Numbered from the stretch's first letter, positions 22,675 to 32,158 are shown. The stretch is DNA of 42,653 bases from Desulfamplus sp. (GCA_015232935.1 JADFYT010000003.1:1-42653); one strand, 5' to 3'. A program made the numbers and translations. The notes: generated from the sequence alone by a model not told the origin.

Positions 22675-23588
22675 AATCAACATTGCAAACAAAACAGCCG
22701 GGGCGAAAACCTTCGGGACAAAAACCTTCATGGCTCAAAAGAAACCTTCCGACCGGCTCTGAGTACGAAAAGGTAAGGCAGCTTCTGAGCAGATCTAATC
22801 TGCATACAGTATGCCAGGAGGCTAAATGCCCCAATATGTGGGAATGCTTCTCAAGACAGACTTCAACTTTCATGATCATGGGAGACCAATGCACAAGAAA
22901 CTGCAGATTCTGCAATGTCAAAACCGGCAATCCGTTAGCTCTTGATCCTGATGAGCCGGCAAGAGTTGCAAAAGCAGCCCTTGAGCTTGGATTAAAGTAT
23001 GTTGTGATAACATCAGTTACCCGTGACGATCTTGAGGATGGAGGAGCATCCCACTTTGCAGCAACAATAAACCAGATCAGAAATTTTATTCCACAAGGGA
23101 TAAAAATCGAGGTGCTGATACCGGATTTTCAAGGGAATCCAGAGGCTTTGAATACCGTAATGGAGGCATCGCCTGATGTACTTAACCACAATATAGAGAC
23201 AGTTCCATCTCTTTATTCAACAGTACGTCCAGAAGCTCGGTATGAAAGATCTCTTGAACTGATTCAAAGAGCCAGTAAATATGAAAAATCATCCTCTTTA
23301 CCTGAAGTATCCACAACAACCCCTGTAAAATCAGGGATAATGGTGGGGCTTGGAGAGACAAAAGAGGAGCTTCAAAAGACTATAAAAGATCTTTATCAAC
23401 ATGGGTGCAGAATTCTGACAATTGGCCAGTATCTTCAACCATCGGCAAAACATCTTCCTGTTGTTAAATACTATGAGCCACGGGAGTTTGATGAACTAAA
23501 GGGATTTGCAGAGTCAACAGGATTCACATCTGTGGCATCAGCTCCTTTTGTCAGAAGCTCTTATGAGGCGGACAAGTTGTGCGGATAA
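22671..23588 (+). CDS. lipA: lipoyl synthase (radical SAM)
   Basis: Inserts two sulfur atoms into the octanoyl group placed by LipB, completing the lipoyl cofactor. The 305 residues contain both [4Fe-4S] motifs: the auxiliary cluster at Cys48, Cys53 and Cys59 (CQEAKCPNMWEC), the radical-SAM cluster at Cys74, Cys78 and Cys81 (CTRNCRFC), and the late RSSY that ligates the auxiliary cluster. A Ser/Thr-rich loop before SGIMVGLGET is longer than in E. coli LipA. The ATG overlaps the lipB stop by four bases, so the two are translationally coupled. It ends the glycine cleavage block; the next gene is convergent. Confidence 0.97.
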   Translation: MKSTLQTKQPGRKPSGQKPSWLKRNLPTGSEYEKVRQLLSRSNLHTVCQEAKCPNMWECFSRQTSTFMIMGDQCTRNCRFCNVKTGNPLALDPDEPARVAKAALELGLKYVVITSVTRDDLEDGGASHFAATINQIRNFIPQGIKIEVLIPDFQGNPEALNTVMEASPDVLNHNIETVPSLYSTVRPEARYERSLELIQRASKYEKSSSLPEVSTTTPVKSGIMVGLGETKEELQKTIKDLYQHGCRILTIGQYLQPSAKHLPVVKYYEPREFDELKGFAESTGFTSVASAPFVRSSYEADKLCG

Positions 23589-23651
23589 TAGATTCTGAAA
23601 AGAAAGAGAGGCTACATGAAAGTTGAGGTCTGTTAACTCAAATATTACTGA

Positions 23652-24566
23652 CTATGCATCAATATTACATGTTTTTTCATAATATTTAGCATACTTATAA
23701 AATGTTTCCTCAAAATTGCCAAGAGCAATCACAAATCCTGGCCACCCATCCAGAAATCCCAGCTTGATAATATATGTTCTTGCAAATGACCAGAAGCCGT
23801 GCATAACTGCTGTTGACATACTGCAATCTATATTTTTTTTATTTGCATTTGCCCTGACATTCAGGATTTGCAAGGCTGTACCTTTCTCTCCTGAGCCATA
23901 TATTCCTGAATTACATTTTTCAGCAATAAGTTTTTCTGCCCCAAGGGTTGAGTAGCGGTTCTTCTTTGCAATCATCTCCTCAAGATTTTTATATGGAATC
24001 TGATGAATGGGTGATTTCAGATATCCAGCTCCTTTTTTGCTGACAATTTCATATCTTTCATGAACAGGATCTAATTTAAAAACAAGAGTCCCTTTTTTAA
24101 AAAGTTGTGGCTGCCTGTAATCAGGATAATATCCTGAATGTTGAATCCAGCGCCCCATAAAAAAGTTTTTTCTCGGCACATAATAAAGATCATATAGAGA
24201 ACCGCTATTTTTGTTCATCGGATATGAATCATTATCCTCGATTGAAGATAAACAGTCATTCTTGGCATGTGACTCCAATATAGAAATAATCTCGTTTTCA
24301 GCCTCAGGTGTGCACCTCTCATCCGAGTCCAGGCTGAATATCCATTCATGTGAACAGGCATCAATAGCACGATTTCGCAAGTCTCCAAATCCCTTGAAGG
24401 GAATCTGAACCACCCTTGCACCATATTTTTTTGCGATCAGGGCTGTTCTGTCGGTACTAAACGAGTCAGCAACCACAATCTCATCTGCCCATTGTACGCT
24501 TTTCAGAGCGGCTTCAATTTTATCTTCCTGGTTATACGCAATAATATAAACTGAAATTTTACCCAT
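23652..24566 (-). CDS. family 2 glycosyltransferase, LPS-core type (WaaE/KdtX-like)
   Basis: A 304-residue GT-A-fold glycosyltransferase, cytoplasmic side of the inner membrane. Motifs: start KISVYIIAYNQEDKIEAAL, nucleotide-sugar DSFSTDRT (34-41 region), and the metal-binding FSLDSDE (about 97-103). The layout matches the short LPS-core glucosyltransferases of the WaaE/KdtX group, usually found beside kdtA and waa genes as here, though the sugar added cannot be predicted. There is a Ser/Asn/Asp-rich insertion (about 115-140) between the acidic motif and the LYYVPRKNFFMGRWIQ region. Last gene of the leftward LPS block, 107 bp after the ligase-like gene. Confidence 0.85.
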   Translation of the reverse strand: MGKISVYIIAYNQEDKIEAALKSVQWADEIVVADSFSTDRTALIAKKYGARVVQIPFKGFGDLRNRAIDACSHEWIFSLDSDERCTPEAENEIISILESHAKNDCLSSIEDNDSYPMNKNSGSLYDLYYVPRKNFFMGRWIQHSGYYPDYRQPQLFKKGTLVFKLDPVHERYEIVSKKGAGYLKSPIHQIPYKNLEEMIAKKNRYSTLGAEKLIAEKCNSGIYGSGEKGTALQILNVRANANKKNIDCSMSTAVMHGFWSFARTYIIKLGFLDGWPGFVIALGNFEETFYKYAKYYEKTCNIDA

Positions 24567-24673
24567 TTGATAAATACTTTTTCTATCTCCAAGAGTTATT
24601 GTTCATTGTCTGACAATCAGCTTGTTGGCTACGGATCTGGTAGTCAGGGCTGTTGGTTCTGGATGCGTTCCTC

Positions 24674-25891
24674 TTAATCTTTCATATGGTTGAGCAAACC
24701 ATATCCCAGTGCAAAAAAGAGAGCGGGTCCGGAATCAATTATCTGGGAATTAAAAAAACCGCTGATAAAGATGACCAACATTATGGAGAGGGCAAAATAC
24801 CCCTCAATATCCTCTCTGTGTTGCCATGATTTTTTGAACATCACCCAGCACAGCCACATATATGAAAAAAGTCCCACTATACCGAAACTTGCTCCCATGT
24901 AGAGAATATTGCTGTGAGGGTGGCTTTGGGGCATCCCCCCCGCTTTTTCAGTATAATAACGGTATCCGCCTGTTCCTGCTCCAATAACGGGGTGTTCCAT
25001 AAAAATATCCACGGCAGATCTGAGCAGGTAAAAACGCGGCAGAATATCAATAACCTTTTTACCCCATGGATGCTCCAATATTACCTGTTGATTCTCTCGA
25101 AGATTTGCAAAAGTACTGGCAACACGATTCTTAAGTACTGGTGACAATGACATGCAAACAAGAAAAACAAGACACATCAAGATAATCTTTTTCCATTCAA
25201 ACCGTCCAATGAGATTCATTGCAACCAAAGGGGAAAGAAAAAAGAAGGTAACATATCCGTTCCTGCCGTCCATGATGGATATATGAAATATAAAAACGAA
25301 TATTAACAGTACGTTAAATGATTTCATGCCGGCAGTTCTAGCTGATTTAAAGAAAAAGGATGCCATAAGGATCGCGGCTACAAGATACATGGACAGAGCA
25401 CTGTAAATCACACCAAACCCAAAATAACCCTGAATTCCGCTGGGTGCGGGCGGGGCAAAAAGACCTGCAAACTGTATGAACGCAAAGATGCTGTTAACAA
25501 GCAGGCCTGCGATAAAGGCTTTGGCTACCCATGATATTGCCTGTTTATCTACAGGGAGCAATGCAATAACAAGGGCATACAGCCAGTAATGTGTTTTTCT
25601 GGCGTAATCCATACTCACATCTGAAATCTCAGGCACATACAGCAAGCCTGTCCAGGGCAGGACGACAAATACAAACAGAGGCAAAACCCAGCTTTCCCGC
25701 CAGACCTTTCTTATACCAAAGAATTTACCAGAGGCGACTGACACTACGAATGCTGTAATAATCAATATCAACGGTGGTGCCGTCCCAATTGGAAAACTGA
25801 AAAAAGTCAAAACCACCAGGGTAAGTATTATCCTGTCTGATTTATCCAGATTACTATAAAGAGTTTTTAAATCGATCATGAATTGAGGCAA
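24674..25891 (-). CDS. O-antigen ligase-like membrane protein (WaaL/Wzy_C family)
   Basis: A 405-residue integral membrane protein with about ten to twelve hydrophobic segments and one large periplasmic loop (about 250-335). The loop holds HPVIGAGTGGYRYY and the HPHSNILYMGASFGIVGL motif typical of O-antigen ligases and polymerases, including the functionally important His. Such proteins attach O-polysaccharide or oligosaccharide units to lipid A-core on the periplasmic face. The start is probably TTG at 25891, with AAAGG 9 nt upstream; an ATG 12 bases later has no ribosome site. The core-gene neighbourhood favours ligase over polymerase, but sequence alone does not decide. Confidence 0.8.
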   Translation of the reverse strand: MPQFMIDLKTLYSNLDKSDRIILTLVVLTFFSFPIGTAPPLILIITAFVVSVASGKFFGIRKVWRESWVLPLFVFVVLPWTGLLYVPEISDVSMDYARKTHYWLYALVIALLPVDKQAISWVAKAFIAGLLVNSIFAFIQFAGLFAPPAPSGIQGYFGFGVIYSALSMYLVAAILMASFFFKSARTAGMKSFNVLLIFVFIFHISIMDGRNGYVTFFFLSPLVAMNLIGRFEWKKIILMCLVFLVCMSLSPVLKNRVASTFANLRENQQVILEHPWGKKVIDILPRFYLLRSAVDIFMEHPVIGAGTGGYRYYTEKAGGMPQSHPHSNILYMGASFGIVGLFSYMWLCWVMFKKSWQHREDIEGYFALSIMLVIFISGFFNSQIIDSGPALFFALGYGLLNHMKD

Positions 25892-25910
25892 TATTTTAAA
25901 CCTTTTTTGT

Positions 25911-27074
25911 TTAGCTCTCTTCTATTTCAACTGTTTTCAAGACCATATCTTTTGAACGTATAACACTAAATACATCCTGAACTGTCAGATCATTCATGCA
26001 TTTCCAGTGGCCACATGGTTTTTGTGCATAACATGGCGTGCAATCAAATCTATTTTGAATAATGGTGTGAATACCGTTATCTATGACAGTCAGGTATGGA
26101 TTAATGTTATGGAAACCACCATCTTTGATGCCACTATCTCTTATGGCCGGATCCGGATTATATATTCCTGTTTTCATGGCACTTTTCATTGTACTTCCCG
26201 CAGCGTTATACGGCCCTGTTCTTACAGGGTTGGCAGGGCCGAAAATTACAAATACCGGAACGTTCAATGCTGCTGCAACATGCATAGGCCCTGTGTCATT
26301 TGTAATAAAATATGAGGCTTTACGGATAACCGGAATCAAATCCTTTAAATTCGTTCTGCCTGCAATTGAGACTGCATTGCCGCCAGAGTGTTTGACCACC
26401 TCCTGAGCAATAGATGCATCTGAAGGGCTGCTTATTATAACAGACGGCAGGGAAAGCATTGAGGCAAGCTCTCCAAATCTTGGTGCATGCCACTGATTTG
26501 CACTCTTTCCGGCTGACGGAGATATGACTATATAGTTTTCTGGAAGCTCTTTCAGGATTTCAGGATTTTCATTTAAAGGTGAAAATGGATAAGCCACAAT
26601 ATCTGTTTGACACCCCAGAGCACGAGCTAACTCAAGATAGCGATCAATGGCATGAATATTCATATCTCCCCTGATTTTATGGGAATAAAAAAAAGAACTG
26701 CCCTCATCAGACTCTTCAAAGCCAAGTTTTAATCTTGCACCGGAAGCAAAGGTGATAAGGCCACTTCTGAGTATGCCGGAGAGATCCACCGCCACATCGT
26801 AGTTTTCTTGCCTGAGCTGCCTTGTCAGTGTTACAATATCGCTGAGTGTCTTTTTAAAATGCTTTAATTTTTTCCATTGATCTTTCCTGATAACCCAAAG
26901 CCTGTTAATCATTGGGTGTCCCTCAAGAAATGTATGAAGACCATGAGCAACAACCCAGTCAATTTGTGCATCTGGATAACCTGCTTTGAGTGCATTCAAA
27001 AAGGGGAGAGTATGTATAATATCGCCAAAAGCACTTGGTTTAATGATCAATATTTTCTTGATGAGTTTTAACAT
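25911..27074 (-). CDS. ADP-heptose:LPS heptosyltransferase (family 9, WaaC/RfaC-like)
   Basis: GT-B-fold, family 9 glycosyltransferase, 387 residues from the chosen ATG, which starts one base after the stop of the upstream gene (TAA-A-ATG). An upstream in-frame start would overlap that gene by 65 bases and is rejected. N-terminal motif ILIIKPSAFGDIIHTLPFLNALK and C-terminal ITNDTGPMHVAAAL with the ADP-heptose site are clear. Between NPVRTGPY and the Cys-rich CTPCYAQKPCGHWKC there is an extra stretch of about 40 residues. Cys-rich ends of this kind occur in many family 9 proteins. It would add the first heptose to Kdo, or a related core heptose, on the cytoplasmic face. Confidence 0.88.
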   Translation of the reverse strand: MLKLIKKILIIKPSAFGDIIHTLPFLNALKAGYPDAQIDWVVAHGLHTFLEGHPMINRLWVIRKDQWKKLKHFKKTLSDIVTLTRQLRQENYDVAVDLSGILRSGLITFASGARLKLGFEESDEGSSFFYSHKIRGDMNIHAIDRYLELARALGCQTDIVAYPFSPLNENPEILKELPENYIVISPSAGKSANQWHAPRFGELASMLSLPSVIISSPSDASIAQEVVKHSGGNAVSIAGRTNLKDLIPVIRKASYFITNDTGPMHVAAALNVPVFVIFGPANPVRTGPYNAAGSTMKSAMKTGIYNPDPAIRDSGIKDGGFHNINPYLTVIDNGIHTIIQNRFDCTPCYAQKPCGHWKCMNDLTVQDVFSVIRSKDMVLKTVEIEES

Positions 27075-27075
27075 T

Positions 27076-28155
27076 TTAATTTTTTGGATATCCTGCTTTT
27101 TGCATGATAGCTTCAGATTTTTTAAAAACCATTTCAACACTTACTTTATCCATACAGACATGGTGATTCAAATCAGATTGTTTTTTGGGGCAATGAGCTT
27201 CAAGACACGGACTGCACATAACCGGTACCCGTATAATAAAACTGTTCGGGCTTGATGGTGCTGTAGCTACAGGATCTGTAGAACCAATAATCGCGATCTG
27301 ATTTGTACCAAGTGCTGCGGCCGCATGCATGAGTCCTGAATCATTTGTGATAAAAAGGTTGCATTTTTCTATCATTGCAAATGCCTGACGAAGTGTGGTT
27401 TTTCCTGCAATATTTATGCATATCCCGCCAGACTCAGCGTTAATGGAATCTCCGAGCTCTTCATCTGACGGGCCTCCAAATATCAGTATTTTTGTTTTAA
27501 ATCTATCAGCTAATCTCTTTGCAAGCTCGGCATAACGGTGAGGAAACCATCGTTTTGCAGTTCCTCCGGTTGCCCCCGGGTTAATGCCAATAACAGGTTT
27601 TGAAAGATCAATGCCATAACTTGTAATAGCAGCCTCAGCCGCTCGTCTCTCCATGTCTGAAATGGGCAAATCAGGATCCCTGCCGTAATTAACACAAAGC
27701 CCCTGCCCTGCCCCTCTCAAAATGCCCCTGTAATAGTCAATCAGATGCCCTTTTTTAAGCTTTTTGTCCATTTTGACGGATGGATTCAAAAGCAGACTGC
27801 GTCCGTCTGTATTATATCCGATACGCACAGGGATTCCGGCCAGAAAACAGATAAGTGCGGCTTCAAAGGCATTTTGCATAAGTATTGCAATATCAAATCG
27901 TTGCAGGCGGATATCCCTTGCAAGCCTGAGTGTCCCCAATCCTTTAGTGTGACGAGAGCTGTTTTCGTAAACCATGATCTCATCAATATGGGGATTATGA
28001 TCAAAAACAGGAATTACCCAGGGCTTTGCAAGCAGCACTATGTGGGCATCCGGATAATTTTTTCTGATGGCCCTTATCACAGGGGTTGTCATAATGGCAT
28101 CCCCTATCCAATTGGCAGCCCTGATTAAAATTTTCACTTTTGAATTGTCACACAT
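27076..28155 (-). CDS. waaF: ADP-heptose:LPS heptosyltransferase II
   Basis: Second family 9 heptosyltransferase, 359 residues. N-terminal KILIRAANWIGDAIMTTPVIRAIRKNYP is diagnostic of WaaF, as are PGATGGTAKRWFPHRYAELA and the sugar-nucleotide motif FITNDSGLMHAAAALGT with IIGSTDPVATAP. It would transfer the second heptose onto heptose I of the inner core. The C-terminal CSPCLEAHCPKK mirrors the Cys-rich tail of the neighbour. There is no clear ribosome site at the ATG; a GTG 18 bases on is an alternative. A one-base gap to the next heptosyltransferase suggests coupled translation. Confidence 0.92.
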   Translation of the reverse strand: MCDNSKVKILIRAANWIGDAIMTTPVIRAIRKNYPDAHIVLLAKPWVIPVFDHNPHIDEIMVYENSSRHTKGLGTLRLARDIRLQRFDIAILMQNAFEAALICFLAGIPVRIGYNTDGRSLLLNPSVKMDKKLKKGHLIDYYRGILRGAGQGLCVNYGRDPDLPISDMERRAAEAAITSYGIDLSKPVIGINPGATGGTAKRWFPHRYAELAKRLADRFKTKILIFGGPSDEELGDSINAESGGICINIAGKTTLRQAFAMIEKCNLFITNDSGLMHAAAALGTNQIAIIGSTDPVATAPSSPNSFIIRVPVMCSPCLEAHCPKKQSDLNHHVCMDKVSVEMVFKKSEAIMQKAGYPKN

Positions 28156-28206
28156 CGTTTGTTTGTCTGTTTACGTAAAAGTCTGTTCCATAAAATCAAC
28201 CCGACA

Positions 28207-28223
28207 CTTTAAACTTGAAGAAG
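28207..28223. repeat. 17-bp word shared with 2147-2163
   Basis: CTTTAAACTTGAAGAAG occurs identically here and at 2147-2163, both in intergenic DNA and in the same orientation. Both are followed, after two differing bases, by CTA. In this copy the flanks CACTT and AAGTG can pair. It could be a remnant of a dispersed repeat family. Confidence 0.45.
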
Positions 28224-28225
28224 TG

Positions 28226-29209
28226 CTACTTACCTTGAGATAATACAGATGCTTGCGGTAATACAGAATAATTTTTGACTTTCCACCGGTTATGTACCCA
28301 GAACCATTGATCAGGGTAGCACCTGATAATGGATTCAATAGCTGAAGTGTAATTTTGTGTATTGATCTCAATATCTTTTATTCTGTCGCCTGTACTGACA
28401 AGAGGAATTTCAGGTTCAAAGTGCATAACATGCTTAAATCCTTCACGGACAATATATGCCGGTACAACAGCAGTTCTGGTTCTGAGCACTAATGATGCAA
28501 CTCCGCTGTTTGTACATGCAGGTCTGCCAAAAAACTCCACAAAAACCCCTTTATACCAATCCACATTCTGATCCATCAGTGTGCCGACAACCTCTCCTGC
28601 TGAAAGACGCTGCTCTATCTGCAGGCTGGCTCCTCTGAGAGGGATCAGCACAGTTCCATATTTCTGCCTCATCTCAAGAATGAGTCTCTCCAAAGGTGCG
28701 AAATCAAATTTTCTGTAGAGGATTGAAGTTTTGTAGCCTGTGGTAGCAACAGCAGCCGCCAGAAGTTCCCAGTTGCCCATGTGGCATATAATAACCAGAA
28801 CACCTTTTCCTCTTGCATGGGCTTTTTCTATATTTTCAACCCCTTTGATCGTAAAATATCTGGGAATCTCTTCTCTTTTAAGTAGGTATCCCCAACCAAG
28901 TTCAAACAGCATTCCGGCAATGTTTTTAAAGATATTTTTAGCCAACATTTGCTGATCAATATCTGACAGGACGAGGTTCTTCTCTGAACTGACCTTCAAA
29001 GACTTACCCTGTATAGCCATGTCTTGAACATGCGAAGTCCTGCCAAGAGACAGCCTTATATTTTCAAGAGTTATCTCTCTGTGGCGTCTGTCAACACGGA
29101 ACCATATAAGCCCCAGAATATCTCCCAGAAATTTTCCAGGTCTGCGGGGGACAAAGCCAAGCATGGTCATGAAAACTTTTAAAATCCGGTAAATTATCTC
29201 ATTTTTCAT
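28226..29209 (-). CDS. LpxL/HtrB-family lipid A late acyltransferase
   Basis: A 327-residue membrane-associated acyltransferase. The catalytic HMGNWE (His-x4-Glu) near residue 142, LYRKFDFAPLERLI, the DQNVDWYKGVFVEFFG block and WFWVHNRWK at the end are typical of LpxL/LpxM. It adds a secondary acyl chain to Kdo2-lipid IVA. A polar insertion (about 55-85) is present near the N-terminus. The start overlaps the end of lpxK by 11 bases. Which acyl chain it adds cannot be read from sequence. The 70-bp gap downstream carries a 17-bp word shared with the glpK-glpS gap. Confidence 0.88.
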   Translation of the reverse strand: MKNEIIYRILKVFMTMLGFVPRRPGKFLGDILGLIWFRVDRRHREITLENIRLSLGRTSHVQDMAIQGKSLKVSSEKNLVLSDIDQQMLAKNIFKNIAGMLFELGWGYLLKREEIPRYFTIKGVENIEKAHARGKGVLVIICHMGNWELLAAAVATTGYKTSILYRKFDFAPLERLILEMRQKYGTVLIPLRGASLQIEQRLSAGEVVGTLMDQNVDWYKGVFVEFFGRPACTNSGVASLVLRTRTAVVPAYIVREGFKHVMHFEPEIPLVSTGDRIKDIEINTQNYTSAIESIIRCYPDQWFWVHNRWKVKNYSVLPQASVLSQGK

Positions 29210-30512
29210 TTTTTATCTTGATAGCTCGTGAAATTCTGCTTTTTATAATATTATTCAATTCTTCAGATTGATCCAAAAAGTCAATCTCCACGCCAATTAC
29301 ACCGAAATCCACTTCTTTCAGATTGTCCAACGCATCCACACTTAACCTTGCATGATCTTTTTCTGTTGTGACAATCATATCAGCACCTGAACTGTAATAT
29401 GTCTCAAGGATCATTGAAATTTCACCGTCCTTATACATGTGATGATCATTAAATTCAAGATGTGCTTTGACTGAAACACCCAAATTTTCCACAGTTTTCC
29501 TGAAAGACAGATTATCTGCAATGCCTGAAAACAGACATGCCCGCCTGCCCTTAAAGTCATCAAGAGTAATTACTGATCGAGTTCTGCTTCCAATAGAAGA
29601 GAGTTTTCTACTTTCAATAGAAGAGATTTGCTTGCTCCCTGTAACAAGATCCGACTCTTTTGTAGTTGAGTCAGCCCGAAAATGGTTGATCTTGAAGAAA
29701 AAATTGCCAAGAAAAGGACGATGAGATGTTGTAAAAAATACCTTGCCAGAATTTTTATGAATTTTTATGAATTTTTTATAATTCTCATCACCTGAATATC
29801 TGGTAAATATAATTATATCAGCTCGTTCCATAGCCCTGTCAGGATTTTCCCTAAGCCTTCCGGCAGGCAGCAGGCGACCATTTCCAAAGGGACGGGAGCA
29901 GTCCATAAGCACTATGTCCAGATCTCTTTCAAGGCGTATATGCTGAAATCCATCATCAAGAATGACTACATCAAGATTTTCAGATTGTTTATTAATAATT
30001 TGTGCGTTTGCATGAACACACTTTGATTTAATTTCAAATAGCTTGAATGCCATAGTTGCGGCTTTAAATCTGTCTTTTCCAACCACCACCGGAAAAGAGA
30101 GTCTTGATGCCATCATAAAAGGCTCATCTCCTACCGTTTCAGGATCAGACCATAACCTTTTTCCATCTCCTGCAACAACACAGCTATCCCCTTTTATAAA
30201 TCCGCCATAACCACGACTCACAACCACAGGGTTGAAGCCCATTGACTTGATCATTTCTGCCACATAAATGGCCATTGGTGTTTTGCCGCTGCCACCAGCC
30301 ACAATATTTCCGATGGAGATGACAAAACAGGGCACTTTCCTGGTTGTCATTATTTTTTTGCGATAAAGCCAGAGACGTACGGATATTGCCGCACCATAAA
30401 TGGCTGACAACACAACAAGAAAACGTTTAATAATATTAAACGGGAATGGCTGTTTAACACTGAAATCCTCATTAGACATCTGTATAAGCCGGTTTTTAAT
30501 TTGTTCGAGCAT
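29199..30512 (-). CDS. lpxK: tetraacyldisaccharide 4'-kinase
   Basis: Phosphorylates the 4' position of the lipid A disaccharide at the inner membrane. The 437 residues are longer than the usual 320-360. An N-terminal membrane segment (about 25-47) precedes the P-loop GNIVAGGSGKTP; VVSRGYGG and the DDGFQHIRLERD block are typical. Extra length comes from polar insertions, one near 180-195 and a larger one (about 275-310) with a 24-bp tandem duplication encoding repeated SSI-S-R residues (29587-29634). The gene overlaps the acyltransferase start and lies between kdtA and that gene in the lipid A block. Confidence 0.93.
   Translation of the reverse strand: MLEQIKNRLIQMSNEDFSVKQPFPFNIIKRFLVVLSAIYGAAISVRLWLYRKKIMTTRKVPCFVISIGNIVAGGSGKTPMAIYVAEMIKSMGFNPVVVSRGYGGFIKGDSCVVAGDGKRLWSDPETVGDEPFMMASRLSFPVVVGKDRFKAATMAFKLFEIKSKCVHANAQIINKQSENLDVVILDDGFQHIRLERDLDIVLMDCSRPFGNGRLLPAGRLRENPDRAMERADIIIFTRYSGDENYKKFIKIHKNSGKVFFTTSHRPFLGNFFFKINHFRADSTTKESDLVTGSKQISSIESRKLSSIGSRTRSVITLDDFKGRRACLFSGIADNLSFRKTVENLGVSVKAHLEFNDHHMYKDGEISMILETYYSSGADMIVTTEKDHARLSVDALDNLKEVDFGVIGVEIDFLDQSEELNNIIKSRISRAIKIKNEK
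29587..29634. repeat. in-frame 24-bp tandem duplication inside lpxK
   Basis: Two adjacent 24-bp units (29587-29610, 29611-29634) share CAATAGAAGAGA and most flanking bases. The unit is eight codons, so the kinase frame is kept. It falls in a non-conserved insertion. Confidence 0.65.
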
Positions 30513-30589
30513 TACTTTACCGTGAAAATGACTATCATTTTTATATTTGGGGGTGATTGATACATGTCAATCATGCCCGTTTAGCTTTA

Positions 30590-32110
30590 TTAGAGACCTT
30601 TTTCTGAAATAACAGACAATATCTTTTCAACCACACCTCTGCCATTCTCAATCAGTTCACCTGCATTATTGCCAGTTCTGCTAACCAGTTCCTCATCGTC
30701 AAGAAGCATGTTCAGGGTTTCAAGCAGGCCATCCCTGTCTTTCACCATAAAGGCGGCACCATTTGAAAGCAAGATATCTGCAACTTCCTTAAAATCATCC
30801 ATATAGGGGCCAAACAGGACGGGTTTTGAGAAAAATGCCGGCTCTAAAGGGTTGTGACCTCCAAAAGGAAGAAGAGAACCACCCACAAATGCAATATCGC
30901 ATATTGCATAGAGCCCTGCCAGAATACCCATACTGTCCACAACTACAACATTATTCATCGAATCACTCAGCCATTGAAAACTGTCCGGAAATCCACAAAT
31001 GCTTGCAAGCTGGCAGTTCACTCCTTTTGAAATAAACATTTTTTTTATTTTTACAGATCTTTGAGGGTCTCTTGGTACTACAATCAGTTTAAAACCATCA
31101 AATCCTGACGGTTTAATCTCATCAAATTCTGCCAGTTCAATTTCATCAAATCCAGATCTTTGCTTGAAGACGATATTTTCTTTTAATTTTTTGAAAACAG
31201 ATAAAAGAATTTCCTCTTCACCGGGATGGGTACTTCCGGCAATCAAAAACTTGCCGGAAAAATCAGCTTTAAGATTCTCAAGATTCTTAATCTGTTTTAT
31301 TTCCGGTATGGGCTGATCAAATTTCATGTTTCCTGTCACCTTGATCTTCTTCTCTGGTACGCCTATTTTCATAAATCCCGCTTTGTCATTTTCTGTTTGA
31401 ACCATGATTGTTTCAAAAAGATAAAATACAGAGGAGAACAGCCTTCCAAATAGTGCGTATCCCTCTAATGAAGATCTGGACAGCCTTCCGTTCACAAGAA
31501 AAACCGGGATCTTTTTTTTATGCATATGCCATAGAAAACAAGGCCACAAATCACTCTCCACAATAATAACCAGATCAGGATCTATTCTTGAAGATATGCT
31601 TGCAACTGAAAAAAGAATATCAAAAGGGAAGTATCCGATTTCAATGGGTTGCGACTGAATGGGTTGTGAAGCAGATTTGGTAAAAAGTTTCTGTGCCATA
31701 TTAAAACCGGTTCGAGTAGAAGCGGTCATGATTAATTCGTAATATGGTTGGCTGCCTGAATCAGTGTCTTGCCCTGAATCCGTGCCTTGTTCTGAACCTG
31801 CTTGTTGCTTTGGAGATGTCTGTTGTTTTGGAGATGTTTGTTGGCCTGATATCATTGATTCAAGTTTATTTTGAATGGAATTGACAAGAGGAAGTGCGGA
31901 TTTTACCTCGCCTACGGAAAGGGCATGTATCCATATACGCTTTGTTCCCGGGGCTTTGTTTGAAATAGAACTAATCAGACCAAGGCGTTGAAGCATGTTT
32001 GATCGTCTCTTTTCTGAAAACAAAAAGACAAAAGGAAGAAATGGAAGCAGAATTAAAAAAACACTTAGAATAATTGTATTATATAAAAAAATAATTGTTG
32101 AGAAAATCAT
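30590..32110 (-). CDS. waaA: Kdo transferase (3-deoxy-D-manno-octulosonic acid transferase)
   Basis: Adds Kdo residues to lipid IVA at the inner membrane, the first core sugar step. 506 residues versus about 420-430 in typical relatives. An N-terminal membrane anchor (5-32), IWIHALSVGEVKSALPL (59-75), STRTG, VESDLWPC and the C-terminal GGSLLPFGGHNPLEPA are clear. Extra length is mostly two low-complexity inserts: residues 86-122, rich in Gln/Ser/Gly/Asp and encoded by 18-bp tandem repeats (31755-31837), and about 314-340, encoded by 24-bp repeats (31096-31160). Both lie between conserved blocks, so the enzyme is probably functional. One or two Kdo addition cannot be told from sequence. Confidence 0.95.
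   Translation of the reverse strand: MIFSTIIFLYNTIILSVFLILLPFLPFVFLFSEKRRSNMLQRLGLISSISNKAPGTKRIWIHALSVGEVKSALPLVNSIQNKLESMISGQQTSPKQQTSPKQQAGSEQGTDSGQDTDSGSQPYYELIMTASTRTGFNMAQKLFTKSASQPIQSQPIEIGYFPFDILFSVASISSRIDPDLVIIVESDLWPCFLWHMHKKKIPVFLVNGRLSRSSLEGYALFGRLFSSVFYLFETIMVQTENDKAGFMKIGVPEKKIKVTGNMKFDQPIPEIKQIKNLENLKADFSGKFLIAGSTHPGEEEILLSVFKKLKENIVFKQRSGFDEIELAEFDEIKPSGFDGFKLIVVPRDPQRSVKIKKMFISKGVNCQLASICGFPDSFQWLSDSMNNVVVVDSMGILAGLYAICDIAFVGGSLLPFGGHNPLEPAFFSKPVLFGPYMDDFKEVADILLSNGAAFMVKDRDGLLETLNMLLDDEELVSRTGNNAGELIENGRGVVEKILSVISEKGL
31096..31160. repeat. in-frame 24-bp tandem repeat inside waaA (second insert)
   Basis: Units begin with CATCAAAT at 31096, 31120 and 31144, each 24 bp apart (eight codons), about 2.6 copies. 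They encode repeated Phe-Asp-Glu-Ile / Gly-Phe-Asp segments on the minus strand. Confidence 0.7.
31755..31837. repeat. in-frame 18-bp tandem repeats inside waaA (first insert)
   Basis: Two neighbouring pairs of 18-bp units: CCTGAATC-starting units at 31755-31772 and 31773-31790, and units at 31802-31819 and 31820-31837 that share TTTGGAGATGT. Six-codon units preserve the frame and encode a Gln/Ser/Pro/Lys then Gly/Asp/Ser segment. Confidence 0.7.
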
Positions 32111-32158
32111 CGTTGAGAAATTTTAGTCCAGCTATAAATAAACCTCCTGCAGAAGCAA

